From assembly GCA_947166015.1 (NCBI GenBank), contig CAMVCQ010000013.1, positions 1 to 34,470 of the forward strand: DNA of 34,470 bases, written 5' to 3'. The notes beneath the pieces were generated by a model, which was given only the letters and a program-made list of their open reading frames with translations, was not told the DNA's origin and did not search any database. Made by a program: the position numbers and the translations under genes. Source of the stretch: an uncultured Lachnospiraceae bacterium. Lineage in GTDB: Bacteria; Bacillota; Clostridia; Lachnospirales; Lachnospiraceae. Below are positions 8,083 through 16,012 of this stretch, piece after piece (within the stretch, counting starts at the first letter, position 1; the number at the start of each line of letters is the position of its first letter).

Positions 8083-9840
8083 ATGGAAGAATTGATGTCA
8101 ACATTAAACGGCAACCTGTTTGCCGTGTGGTTCCTGATAGGAGCCGCGCTGGTATTCTGGATGCAGGCAGGCTTCGCAATGGTGGAGTCGGGATTTGCAA
8201 GAGCGAAAAACGCAGGCAACATCCTTATGAAAAATCTGATGGATTTTTGTATCGGATGTGCGGTGTTTATCCTCATAGGTTTTGGACTCCTTTTGGGAGA
8301 AGACCTGTTTGGGTTTATCGGAAAGCCCGGTTTCGACATTTTTACATCATATCAGAACTTTGACTGGTCAAACTTCATTTTCAACCTTGTGTTCTGCGCA
8401 ACAACTGCTACCATCGTTTCGGGAGCGATGGCAGAAAGAACCAAGTTTTTGAGCTACTGTGTCTACTCAGGAATCATTTCCGCTCTGATCTATCCGATCG
8501 AAGCACACTGGATCTGGGGAAACGGCTGGCTGGCACAATGGGGATTCCACGATTTTGCAGGGTCGTGCGCAATCCATATGGTCGGCGGTATCTCAGCTCT
8601 GATCGGTGCAAAAATAGTCGGAGCGAGGATCGGTAAGTTCGAAAAGAACAAAGAAGGCAAAGTCACAAAAGTCAACGCCTTTCCAGGTCACAACCTGGTG
8701 ATCGGAGCACTTGGTGTATTTATCCTGTGGCTCGGCTGGTATGGTTTTAACGGAGCAGCCTGTACTTCTACAGATCAGCTGGCTTCGGTATTTGTAACAA
8801 CTACAATCGCACCATCGATCGCAACAGTTGTATGTATGGTATTTACCTGGATCCGCTACGGTAAGCCCGATGTTTCGATGTGCTTAAACGCATCACTTGC
8901 TGGACTCGTGGCTATCACCGCACCCTGCGATGTGACGGATGCTACAGGATCTATCATAATCGGTGCTGTTGCAGGACTTCTGGTAGTATTCGGAGTATGG
9001 TTACTTGATTACAAGCTTCATATCGATGACCCGGTTGGCGCCGTGGCAGTACATATGATGAATGGTATCTGGGGAACTATCGCAACCGGACTTTTTGCAA
9101 CAACTACTGCTCCGGGAAATGATACTTTGACAGGGCTTTTCTACGGAGGAGGATTTGACCTTCTCATCAAACAGTGTGTCGGAGTACTTACCGTAGGAGC
9201 TTGGACAGCGGTTTGTATGACAGTAGTATTTTTGATCATCAAAGCTATCTTTGGACTTCGCGTTTCCGAAGAGGAAGAAATCGAAGGACTTGATCTCACA
9301 GAGCACGGTCTTGCATCTGCTTATTCGGGATTTAGTATAATGGATGTTTCAAACTCAGCTATGCTTGCAAATGAAAACACAAGCCTCGGAACAGAGGACT
9401 ACGAGCAAGCGAGTGAGGCGAAGATAAATGCCTCCGTCCCTGTTGAAAATGTCGCCAAGGAGATGGCGGGAACATCTCTTGATACAGGAATATATAAGGT
9501 TGTTATCATCACAAAACTGTCCCGGTATGACAAGATGAAAAGAGCACTCAATACTCTGGGCGTAACCGGAATAACCGTTACTCAGGTAAGCGGCTGCGGT
9601 ATCCAAAAAGGAGCCGGAGAAATGTACCGTGGAGTTGAGATGGATATGACCCTTTTGCCAAAGATCAAGTTAGAGGTGGTAGTAAGCAAAATCCCTGTTG
9701 AAAGCGTGATAGAAACTGCCAAAAAAACTCTGTATACCGGCAAGATCGGAGACGGAAAAGTATTTGTTTATCCTGTCAGCCGTGTAGTTAAGATAAGAAC
9801 AGGTGAAGAGGATTTTGCTGCATTGCAGGATGTGGAATAA
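8083..9840 (+). CDS. amt: Ammonium transporter with C-terminal P-II domain (Amt-GlnB fusion)
   Basis: 585 residues from ATG 8083, which has GGGGGAAAG just upstream. Residues about 1-410 are an Amt channel with about eleven membrane helices, the DFAGSCAIH segment (first pore His) and DPVGAVAVHMMNG (second pore His). After a linker of roughly 55 residues, residues about 465-585 are a complete P-II domain (YKVVIITKLSRYDKMKRAL..., TGKIGDGKVFVYPV). The T-loop reads MYRGVEMDM: the equivalent of Tyr51, the uridylylation site of enteric GlnB/GlnK, is Met. Control by nucleotide or 2-oxoglutarate binding to the fused domain, rather than by uridylylation, is the likely mode. Expression is probably attenuated by the leader terminator. 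ATG 7936, seen further upstream, lies in the promoter and was not used. Confidence 0.93.
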   Translation: MEELMSTLNGNLFAVWFLIGAALVFWMQAGFAMVESGFARAKNAGNILMKNLMDFCIGCAVFILIGFGLLLGEDLFGFIGKPGFDIFTSYQNFDWSNFIFNLVFCATTATIVSGAMAERTKFLSYCVYSGIISALIYPIEAHWIWGNGWLAQWGFHDFAGSCAIHMVGGISALIGAKIVGARIGKFEKNKEGKVTKVNAFPGHNLVIGALGVFILWLGWYGFNGAACTSTDQLASVFVTTTIAPSIATVVCMVFTWIRYGKPDVSMCLNASLAGLVAITAPCDVTDATGSIIIGAVAGLLVVFGVWLLDYKLHIDDPVGAVAVHMMNGIWGTIATGLFATTTAPGNDTLTGLFYGGGFDLLIKQCVGVLTVGAWTAVCMTVVFLIIKAIFGLRVSEEEEIEGLDLTEHGLASAYSGFSIMDVSNSAMLANENTSLGTEDYEQASEAKINASVPVENVAKEMAGTSLDTGIYKVVIITKLSRYDKMKRALNTLGVTGITVTQVSGCGIQKGAGEMYRGVEMDMTLLPKIKLEVVVSKIPVESVIETAKKTLYTGKIGDGKVFVYPVSRVVKIRTGEEDFAALQDVE

Positions 9841-9858
9841 TTCTGAATTCTTTTTTAG

Positions 9859-9890
9859 AAATGCTTCGCGCTTTTTTGCGCGGAGTATTT
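9859..9890 (+). terminator. Hairpin between amt and purF, possible terminator or processing site
   Basis: AAATGCTTCGCGC pairs over 13 positions (two G-U) with GCGCGGAGTATTT around a T6 loop. The downstream T-tract is poor (CGGTTTGTA), so it may be a weak terminator or an mRNA-stabilising structure. It lies 22 bp before the purF ATG; no separate purF promoter was recognised. Confidence 0.5.
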
Positions 9891-9911
9891 CGGTTTGTAT
9901 AGGAGGAAAAA

Positions 9912-11330
9912 ATGATTCATGAAGAGTGTGGCGTTTTCGGAGTGTATTCAGACACTCCTTACGCTGTTGCAAAGGATGTTTACTACGGGCTGTATGCCCT
10001 CCAGCACAGGGGTCAGGAAAGCTGCGGAATAGTTGTAAACGACGACGGGGTATTTTTCGCGAGAAAAGATCCGGGCGAGGTACATACTGTTTTTGACGAA
10101 GAAACACTCGAAAGCCTTCCCGACGGCAATATGGCCGTAGGACATGTGAGGTATTCGACAACGGGTGGCGACAACAGAAACAATTGTCAGCCGATGCAGG
10201 TCAACCACCAAAAAGGAAAAATGGCTCTCGCGCACAACGGAAATATAAGTAATGCTTATCGATTGAGAAGCGAGCTTGAGCTCAGTGGGGCCATATTTCA
10301 CTCCACATCCGACACAGAAATAATAGCGTACCTGGTTACGAGAGAGCGCCTTGTACACCCCACTATAGAGGACGCTGTTTTGGCAACCATCCCCCATCTT
10401 GAGGGTGCTTTTTCAATTGTCCTGATGTCTGCAGCAAAGCTTATCGCCGTACGCGATCCCCACGGATTCAGACCGTTGTGCTATGGAAAAACCGATGACG
10501 GAAAGTACATCGTAGCGTCGGAAAGCTGTGCATTGGAAGCTGCGGGAGCATCATTTATCAGAGATTTAAAACCGGGAGAGGTACTTGTTTTTTCCAAAGA
10601 AGGGATCAAAAGTCTCTCTGCACATATCGAGAAAAAAGAGAAAAAAACATGCATTTTTGAATATATATATTTTGCGAGACCGGACTCTGTTATAGACGGA
10701 ATTTCAGTACACGAAGCCAGGACAAAAGCCGGAAGGATACTTGCAAGGAATGACAAAAAAGACATAGCGGATGTGGTTATAGGTGTACCTGACTCGGGAC
10801 TTGATGCTGCTCTCGGATACTCATACAGCTCAGGTATCCCATACGGGATCGGACTTATAAAAAACAAGTATATCGGAAGAACTTTTATCTCGCCCACGCA
10901 GTCTGAACGCGTAAATCAGGTTCGCATCAAGTTAAATCCTATACGATCAACGGTTGAGGGAAAAAGGATCATCCTGATTGACGACTCTATAGTAAGGGGA
11001 ACGACAAGCGGCCACATAGTCAAGCTTCTTCGTGAGGCAGGAGCAAAAGAAATCCATATGAGGATATCTGCACCTCCGTTTACTCATCCGTGCTACTACG
11101 GGACAGATATCGACTCTACCGAAAACCTGATCGCAAACAAGCACAGCGTAGAAGAAATTGCAAAAATAATAGGCGCCGACTCGTTGGCATTTTTGCCGGT
11201 CGACGCTCTGAGTGAAATGGTCGGAGGAACGGGTTACTGTGACGCTTGCTTTACCGGCAAGTATGCAACTCCCATCCCGGAGATCACTTCAAAAGATCGT
11301 TTCGAGGCTAAACTGTCACAACGACAGTAG
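9912..11330 (+). CDS. purF: Amidophosphoribosyltransferase (PurF), Fe-S type
   Basis: 472 residues. It catalyses the first committed step of purine synthesis, transferring glutamine amide nitrogen to PRPP. The class-II glutaminase nucleophile is C6 after a short propeptide (MIHEE), followed by GVFGVYSD. The PRPP loop reads IILIDDSIVRGTTS. The four cysteines that bind the 4Fe-4S cluster in Bacillus PurF are matched: one in TCIFEYIYFARPDS, one in FTHPCYYGTD and two in GYCDACFTGKY. AGGAGG precedes the ATG. The gene stands apart from other purine genes and follows amt, so ammonium uptake and a glutamine-consuming step are adjacent. The stop codon lies inside a hairpin. Confidence 0.96.
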   Translation: MIHEECGVFGVYSDTPYAVAKDVYYGLYALQHRGQESCGIVVNDDGVFFARKDPGEVHTVFDEETLESLPDGNMAVGHVRYSTTGGDNRNNCQPMQVNHQKGKMALAHNGNISNAYRLRSELELSGAIFHSTSDTEIIAYLVTRERLVHPTIEDAVLATIPHLEGAFSIVLMSAAKLIAVRDPHGFRPLCYGKTDDGKYIVASESCALEAAGASFIRDLKPGEVLVFSKEGIKSLSAHIEKKEKKTCIFEYIYFARPDSVIDGISVHEARTKAGRILARNDKKDIADVVIGVPDSGLDAALGYSYSSGIPYGIGLIKNKYIGRTFISPTQSERVNQVRIKLNPIRSTVEGKRIILIDDSIVRGTTSGHIVKLLREAGAKEIHMRISAPPFTHPCYYGTDIDSTENLIANKHSVEEIAKIIGADSLAFLPVDALSEMVGGTGYCDACFTGKYATPIPEITSKDRFEAKLSQRQ

Positions 11331-11335
11331 CCTCG
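11303..11335. terminator. Hairpin containing the purF stop codon
   Basis: CGAGGCT-AA-ACTGTC (11303-11317) pairs with GACAGT-AGCCTCG (11323-11335), a 13-bp stem with a two-base bulge and loop ACAAC. The TAG stop (11328-11330) is in the 3' arm. No T-run follows, so it is a structured 3' end rather than a clear intrinsic terminator. Confidence 0.5.
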
Positions 11336-11380
11336 GGAACCTCGCTGCTACCGCCCAAAAGCAAGGCGCCAAAACTCAGT

Positions 11381-12649
11381 TTACATATCAGCTTTTTTCT
11401 CAAGATCATTCTCCTTTTTCTTAAATCCAAGTGCGCTTCCAATGGCCGCTGCCAAAAACAGGAAGAACAACATTTTTACAGGGAAACAAAGCAGGCACAG
11501 CACCGCAACTGCTATAGGCTTTTTCATCTGTGCACCAAGGCAGGCTGCCGTGACCATCCCCGCAGCAAACACAAGGTGAGGCAGGTCATAACCGAAGATA
11601 AAAATGCCCACACCAAAGCCCATACAAACGCAGGCAAATATCAACGGGAAAAAATGCCCTCCTTTTAATCCAAGTTTGATACACATACTTGTAAGTATCA
11701 GTTTAACAACTGCAATTCCTATCAAGACAAGCGGCAAAAATGTTTTGAATGTCCCTGTCAGTTCACCCATCTGCTCCTCACCGGAAAAGGCTGCCATAGG
11801 CACAACAGTGATGACCGCTCCCAAAGCAACACCGCAAAGCGTTTCTTTGATAATGCCCGGAACAACTCCGGAAATTTTTTCAAATATAAACTCACAACCC
11901 ATAAAAATATAAGCCATTATAATGCCTATAATTAAATAAAGAATAATTGCTACAAAATCAGGGATCGTAAATGAAACTACATCAAACGAAGGAAATCCTT
12001 CCATCGCCGCTCCGAAAAACTCTCTCAAAAGATAGAATGCGATCAACCCTCCGGCCACCGCACTTCCGTAGAGAACAAGCTTCATAGGCTTTGGCAGCCT
12101 GATCCCCAGAGCTTCTTCTTTGGCGAGCTCAACCTCGGTTTCCTCAACTGCAAAAATACCAAACAAGGGAACATGAAACAGGACACCGAGCGTGACTGCC
12201 TCACCAATCTCGGAATACTCTTTTTCATGTTCTTTTGCGTACTTGACATTGTCTCCAACCCAATAGCAAAGACCTACGATCACGCCTGTAAGCCCTGCCT
12301 CCGGTCCGACACTCGATGCAAAAACAAGTGGAAGAAATGCAGCTATGAGCATCACTAACATTTTTGAATAATCATAGTGTCCGTCTTTTTTTACCTTTGT
12401 CATGACGGTTTCAAGCTCTTCAGGATAGTCTCCGAAAAACTTCCTGACAATGCCTATTATCAGTCCACCGATCGCACACAGAGCGATAGCATAACCCGGA
12501 AACTGAACTGCTTCGGGAAGCTTTTCCCACAAAAGTCCGGTCACATAGCTAACCGCTTTCAAAAATCCCCAAATAACAACTCCTGTCACAGCTCCCAAAA
12601 CTACTGCAAAAGCTATGAGCTTGACATTATTTAATATCCTTTTAAACAT
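11381..12649 (-). CDS. ClC-family chloride channel/antiporter
   Basis: A 422-residue membrane protein with about ten helices. The selectivity segment SSVGPEAGLTG (near residue 113) corresponds to the GxxGPE anion-binding motif of ClC proteins, and VPLFGIFAVEETE near residue 160-170 is a further ClC-like conserved segment. No CBS domains are present, so it is a short prokaryotic form. It moves chloride or a similar anion across the cytoplasmic membrane, possibly coupled to protons. AGGGGG lies eight bases before the ATG. It follows the ParB-like/BMP gene after about 73 bp on the same strand, so co-transcription is possible. I found no fluoride-riboswitch-like fold upstream. Confidence 0.87.
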   Translation of the reverse strand: MFKRILNNVKLIAFAVVLGAVTGVVIWGFLKAVSYVTGLLWEKLPEAVQFPGYAIALCAIGGLIIGIVRKFFGDYPEELETVMTKVKKDGHYDYSKMLVMLIAAFLPLVFASSVGPEAGLTGVIVGLCYWVGDNVKYAKEHEKEYSEIGEAVTLGVLFHVPLFGIFAVEETEVELAKEEALGIRLPKPMKLVLYGSAVAGGLIAFYLLREFFGAAMEGFPSFDVVSFTIPDFVAIILYLIIGIIMAYIFMGCEFIFEKISGVVPGIIKETLCGVALGAVITVVPMAAFSGEEQMGELTGTFKTFLPLVLIGIAVVKLILTSMCIKLGLKGGHFFPLIFACVCMGFGVGIFIFGYDLPHLVFAAGMVTAACLGAQMKKPIAVAVLCLLCFPVKMLFFLFLAAAIGSALGFKKKENDLEKKADM

Positions 12650-12722
12650 AAAAAAATGCCCCCTGTACCAATTTAAATATAATTACTCCTTTGCAAGCAT
12701 ACTGCTTACATCGAAGCATTGA

Positions 12723-14573
12723 TCACCCAATTTCTATATTAGCATTTATCCAATCCATATTCAATAGTTTTTCCGTTGTGATTTTTTCCATGGACGATGT
12801 CTGCAGTGGTCCGTCCTTTGTATATATCTCTCCGTCAAATGGATCGTACCCGTTCACGATACTGTTTTTGAGCATCGATATAAGCTTCGCCGTAGTGTGC
12901 GGGATCCTCGGAGCTCTCAGTTCCACAACTCCCATGTTCAGTCCAAACCAATAGTTTGCCGCATTTCTGTTTTTCAAAAGCTCATTGATATCCCAAGCAC
13001 CACTTAGCACCGCCTGGACTATTATTACATAAAACTTACCCCAAGAATAATACGGTGTCGCGATATGGACATTTTTGCCGTCTGCAATCTCATACAGACC
13101 GGACCTTGGCAGTGCACCTTTTTGGGCAGGATACTCGATATCGGCGTAGAATCGTACACCTCTTTCGGTCCATTTTTGTGTTGATATATCATCTTCTCCG
13201 GAAATGGCGATAACCCTGCAGTCAGGAGCGATCATAGATACTCCTATCGCAAAAGCGTTTAGACTTGCGTTTTCTGATGTGCGGCGGACATAGCCTATTT
13301 TTCGCTCATTGCCCGCACTGTGGTTGAGCATCAGATCCGCTGCCAAAACTCCCGTCAAAAATGTCGCCTCGTATATCCTTCCTTCATAGCACCTCACTGA
13401 CGGCGATATCTGACCGGCAGAGCAGTTCAAAAGCTTGAGACCGGGGTTTTCCACAGCTACCCTTTTGGCATCCGCGAGCATATCCTGTGTCACGGTAAAT
13501 ATAACCTCGCATTTATCTGCCACCGCGAGGTCAAGAGCATCCTTTACGCCTGTGCTCTCATCAGCCACATAGCAGGAAGTGACTACATTGTCATCCATCA
13601 TCTCCTCTACATAAAGGCGCCCTGCCTCGTGCGAATCGATCCATCTGGATTGCTCGATATCACAGTCATAGACAAACCCAACACGAAGCGGTTTTGATGA
13701 AGTATATTCTTTTTTTCCGGTGAGAAGTTTTTTGAGTCCCGACACGGTCTCAACGGCTTCAGGTGCCTCGAACAGAGTCAGCAGATCATCGAAGTTCATA
13801 TGAACTTGCAGCTCCGCAGAGGACATTTTTATATTACTGCTGATCTGGTCGTCTGTATCGCCGAGTATCGTTTTGAACGGGAAGATCATCAAATACAGGA
13901 AAAATGCACTGCTCGACTCCTTTTCTCCATCTGTCGGAAACAACTTGAGGTATTGTTTTCTGAAACGATAGAAAGCGAATTTCAAATCTCTTTTTAAGTC
14001 CTCGGGCCACTGCGAATCCAGATCGTGACCTATCAGGTCGGCAAGCTTTTGGTATGAGCCCGGTTCGGAAAGTACGATGATATAGTTGCCGGTTGCCTCA
14101 TAGAATTTCAGATATTCCTGATAAACCTTGTATTCTTTTGTATCGGACTCCACAGGGATCAGACGTGTCACATCACAGGTGAGAAACTCGCTCTCGCAGT
14201 ACAGCGAAACCGAAACCCTTTTGTTGCCCTCCTGTACATAATAATCATTCATGTATTCGTAGACTTTGATCGCGTCACGAACTCCCTCCTGCATCACGGA
14301 ATCATGCAGATTTGACCACTTGATCGCAAATTCCGTGCCATCATCAAAAAGAGGCATGAAGTTGTTTGCAAAAGCATTGTTGCGGCCACGTTCTTTGTTT
14401 CCGACGATACGCGAAATAGGAAGCTCTATCAGACCGAGAGACACCTCATTTTTGATCTGCGCCTGACTTACTATCTCATCAAGTACAGGCAAATAAGGGT
14501 CCACCCCTTCACGGTTTGCCTTTCTCACGGCGTCCTCCGCCCTTTTTTTTGCCTCTCTGTACGCTTCCCTCAT
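12723..14573 (-). CDS. Cytoplasmic ParB-like / BMP (nucleoside-binding) fusion protein
   Basis: 616 residues with no signal peptide or lipobox: it begins MREAYREAKKRAEDAV, a charged helix. Residues about 35-125 resemble the ParB/sulfiredoxin N-terminal fold (ELPISRIVG..., DAIKVYEYMNDYYVQEGNKRVSVSLY). A helical stretch follows to about 285. Residues about 290-530 match the BMP/PBP1 ligand-binding fold (LRVGFVYD, RIYEATFLTGVLAADLM, KIGYVRRTSENASLNAFAIG), which in secreted relatives binds nucleosides for ABC uptake. No permease or ATPase of that type is adjacent. A cytosolic ligand sensor or nucleotide-dependent regulator is therefore inferred. RBS GGGGGA lies nine bases before the ATG. It is divergent from the GntR operon and may be the first gene of a transcript with ClC. 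Confidence 0.75.
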   Translation of the reverse strand: MREAYREAKKRAEDAVRKANREGVDPYLPVLDEIVSQAQIKNEVSLGLIELPISRIVGNKERGRNNAFANNFMPLFDDGTEFAIKWSNLHDSVMQEGVRDAIKVYEYMNDYYVQEGNKRVSVSLYCESEFLTCDVTRLIPVESDTKEYKVYQEYLKFYEATGNYIIVLSEPGSYQKLADLIGHDLDSQWPEDLKRDLKFAFYRFRKQYLKLFPTDGEKESSSAFFLYLMIFPFKTILGDTDDQISSNIKMSSAELQVHMNFDDLLTLFEAPEAVETVSGLKKLLTGKKEYTSSKPLRVGFVYDCDIEQSRWIDSHEAGRLYVEEMMDDNVVTSCYVADESTGVKDALDLAVADKCEVIFTVTQDMLADAKRVAVENPGLKLLNCSAGQISPSVRCYEGRIYEATFLTGVLAADLMLNHSAGNERKIGYVRRTSENASLNAFAIGVSMIAPDCRVIAISGEDDISTQKWTERGVRFYADIEYPAQKGALPRSGLYEIADGKNVHIATPYYSWGKFYVIIVQAVLSGAWDINELLKNRNAANYWFGLNMGVVELRAPRIPHTTAKLISMLKNSIVNGYDPFDGEIYTKDGPLQTSSMEKITTEKLLNMDWINANIEIG

Positions 14574-14617
14574 TTGATCACATCCCCCTGATATAGATCA
14601 CTTTTCGTTATACTGTT

Positions 14618-14653
14618 CGCGGATACTCCCTTTTCATAATTTGAAAGTCCGCG
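14618..14653 (-). other. Hairpin in the leader of the ParB-like/BMP gene
   Basis: CGCGGA (14618-14623) pairs with TCCGCG (14648-14653), with an inner CTTT/AAAG stem (14630-14633 with 14644-14647). It lies between the promoter and the RBS, so it would fold in the 5' UTR. No T-run follows on the minus strand. Confidence 0.4.
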
Positions 14654-14676
14654 CTCGAGCACGCTTTTTTCACATT

Positions 14677-14705
14677 ATTATACAATTATTCTGAATTTTT
14701 GTAAA
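14677..14705 (-). promoter_or_regulatory. Promoter of the ParB-like/BMP gene
   Basis: On the minus strand: TTTACA (14705-14700), 17 bp, TATAAT (14682-14677), about 100 bp upstream of the start codon. Confidence 0.7.
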
Positions 14706-14791
14706 GAGCTCGGAACCGCTAAAAATGCACATCCTGTAGCTCCTTTTTGGTTTTTTTCACGGATAGCCAAAATATTTTTTTAAAAAATGTG

Positions 14792-14820
14792 TTGACAAAT
14801 CAAAAGTCATGTTGTATAAC
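14792..14820 (+). promoter_or_regulatory. Promoter of the GntR-ABC operon
   Basis: TTGACA (14792-14797), 17-bp spacer, TATAAC (14815-14820). The operator palindrome begins at the last base of the -10 box. Between this promoter and the minus-strand promoter (14706-14791) no other feature was recognised. Confidence 0.75.
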
Positions 14821-14841
14821 TGTATTAAGCACTTAATACAG
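14820..14841. promoter_or_regulatory. Perfect 22-bp operator palindrome, probable GntR/YtrA site
   Basis: CTGTATTAAG, two-base centre CA, then the exact reverse complement CTTAATACAG. It covers the expected transcription start, where a bound repressor would block initiation. YtrA-type GntR proteins repress their own operons through palindromes of this kind, so autoregulation by the adjacent regulator is likely. Confidence 0.75.
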
Positions 14842-14861
14842 CAGTACAAAAACAGCTGTGC

Positions 14862-14879
14862 TTGGAATGACGATTCCAA
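14862..14879. repeat. Inverted repeat in the GntR leader
   Basis: TTGGAAT, spacer GACG, ATTCCAA: a perfect 7-bp inverted repeat between the operator and the RBS AAAGGAGG (14921-14928). It could be a second protein site or an mRNA hairpin. Confidence 0.4.
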
Positions 14880-14936
14880 ATAGTGCTTATCGCGCGAAGA
14901 AACAGATAATTACACATATCAAAGGAGGTACAGCCT

Positions 14937-15320
14937 ATGGCGTGGGACTTATCCGGCGAACGACCGATCTACATCCAGCTGGTCGAGCGCATCTCAAGAC
15001 AGATCGCATCAGGCGCCTATAAGCCCGGAGACAAATTTCCGTCGGTGAGAGAGCTGGCGCTCGAGGCCGCGGTAAATCCAAACACTATGCAAAGGGCAAT
15101 GGCTGCTTTGGAGGCTGATGGTCTGTTGATCACAAGCAGAACTTCAGGCCGCACGGTCACAGAGGATATGACGCTGATCGAATCGGTGAAAAAAAATATC
15201 GCAGTGAGCGAATACAATAGTTTCTACAATTCCATGAAAGAACTCGGTTACAGCGACGACGAGATACTACGGTTTGTCAAAGAAACCAAACCGGAAGCAA
15301 AGGAAGGAGGAAGATCATGA
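14937..15320 (+). CDS. GntR-family repressor, YtrA subfamily
   Basis: 127 residues: a winged helix-turn-helix at about 8-75 (PIYIQLVERISRQIASGAYKPG, PSVRELALEAAVNPNTMQRAM) and only a short C-terminal helical tail instead of an effector domain, which is the hallmark of the YtrA subfamily. Such regulators repress an adjoining ABC transporter operon and usually respond to cell-envelope-acting antibiotics or stress. AAAGGAGG is eight bases from the ATG. The stop overlaps the ATPase start (ATGA), so the three genes form one operon behind the perfect palindrome at 14820-14841. Confidence 0.93.
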   Translation: MAWDLSGERPIYIQLVERISRQIASGAYKPGDKFPSVRELALEAAVNPNTMQRAMAALEADGLLITSRTSGRTVTEDMTLIESVKKNIAVSEYNSFYNSMKELGYSDDEILRFVKETKPEAKEGGRS

Positions 15321-16012
15321 ATATATTGAATACGGATTCACTTTCAAAAAGCTATGGACAGCAGGTTGCCCTGAACAACGTAAACCTGACATTGGAAACC
15401 GGAAAAGTCATCGGGCTTCTCGGTCCAAACGGCTCCGGAAAGACAACATTTTTGAAAATAATTGCAGGGCTACTCACACCGTCATCAGGAAGTGTTATGA
15501 TAAACGGAATGGCACCCGGATTTGAAACAAAAAAAATCGTATCATTTCTGCCGGACACAGTGTTTTTTCCAACCTGGATGAAGGTAAAGGATACATTTAA
15601 TCTTTTTGAAGATTTTTATGATGATTTCAACAGAGAAAAGGCTATGGAAATGCTGAAAAACCTGGATATATCTGAAAACATGCAGCTCAAAAAAATGAGC
15701 AAAGGAACTCTCGAAAAGGTTCAGCTCATCACCGCTATGAGCCGTGAGGCAAAGCTCTACTGTCTCGATGAGCCGATCGGGGGCGTCGATCCGGCAACGA
15801 GAGATTATATCCTGCGCACTATCATTAGTAATTATGCTGAGGACTCATCCGTGCTGATCTCCACACACCTTATTTCGGATGTTGAAAATGTCCTCGACGA
15901 GGTTATTTTTCTACAAAACGGAGAGGTCAAAAAGCATTCATCTGTCGATGATATCAGAGAAATAGAAGGCAAGTCGGTTGACTCACTTTTCAGGGAGGTG
16001 TTCGCATGCTAG
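15317..16012 (+). CDS. ABC transporter ATP-binding protein
   Basis: A 231-residue ATPase subunit. Walker A is GPNGSGKTT near residues 35-43, Walker B is LYCLDEP with GGVDP after it, and the H-loop is ISTHLI. The signature is degenerate (MSKGTLEKVQL instead of LSGGQ), as is common in YtrB/EcsA-like exporters. It pairs with the ABC-2 type permease downstream, overlapping it by 7 bp. It probably powers export or removal of an envelope-active compound; the substrate is unknown. Confidence 0.93.
   Translation: MNILNTDSLSKSYGQQVALNNVNLTLETGKVIGLLGPNGSGKTTFLKIIAGLLTPSSGSVMINGMAPGFETKKIVSFLPDTVFFPTWMKVKDTFNLFEDFYDDFNREKAMEMLKNLDISENMQLKKMSKGTLEKVQLITAMSREAKLYCLDEPIGGVDPATRDYILRTIISNYAEDSSVLISTHLISDVENVLDEVIFLQNGEVKKHSSVDDIREIEGKSVDSLFREVFAC

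Noticed and set aside
12650-12722. Fluoride riboswitch in front of the ClC gene
   Set aside because: No matching conserved core was seen; the gap is only 73 bp and mostly A/T-rich.
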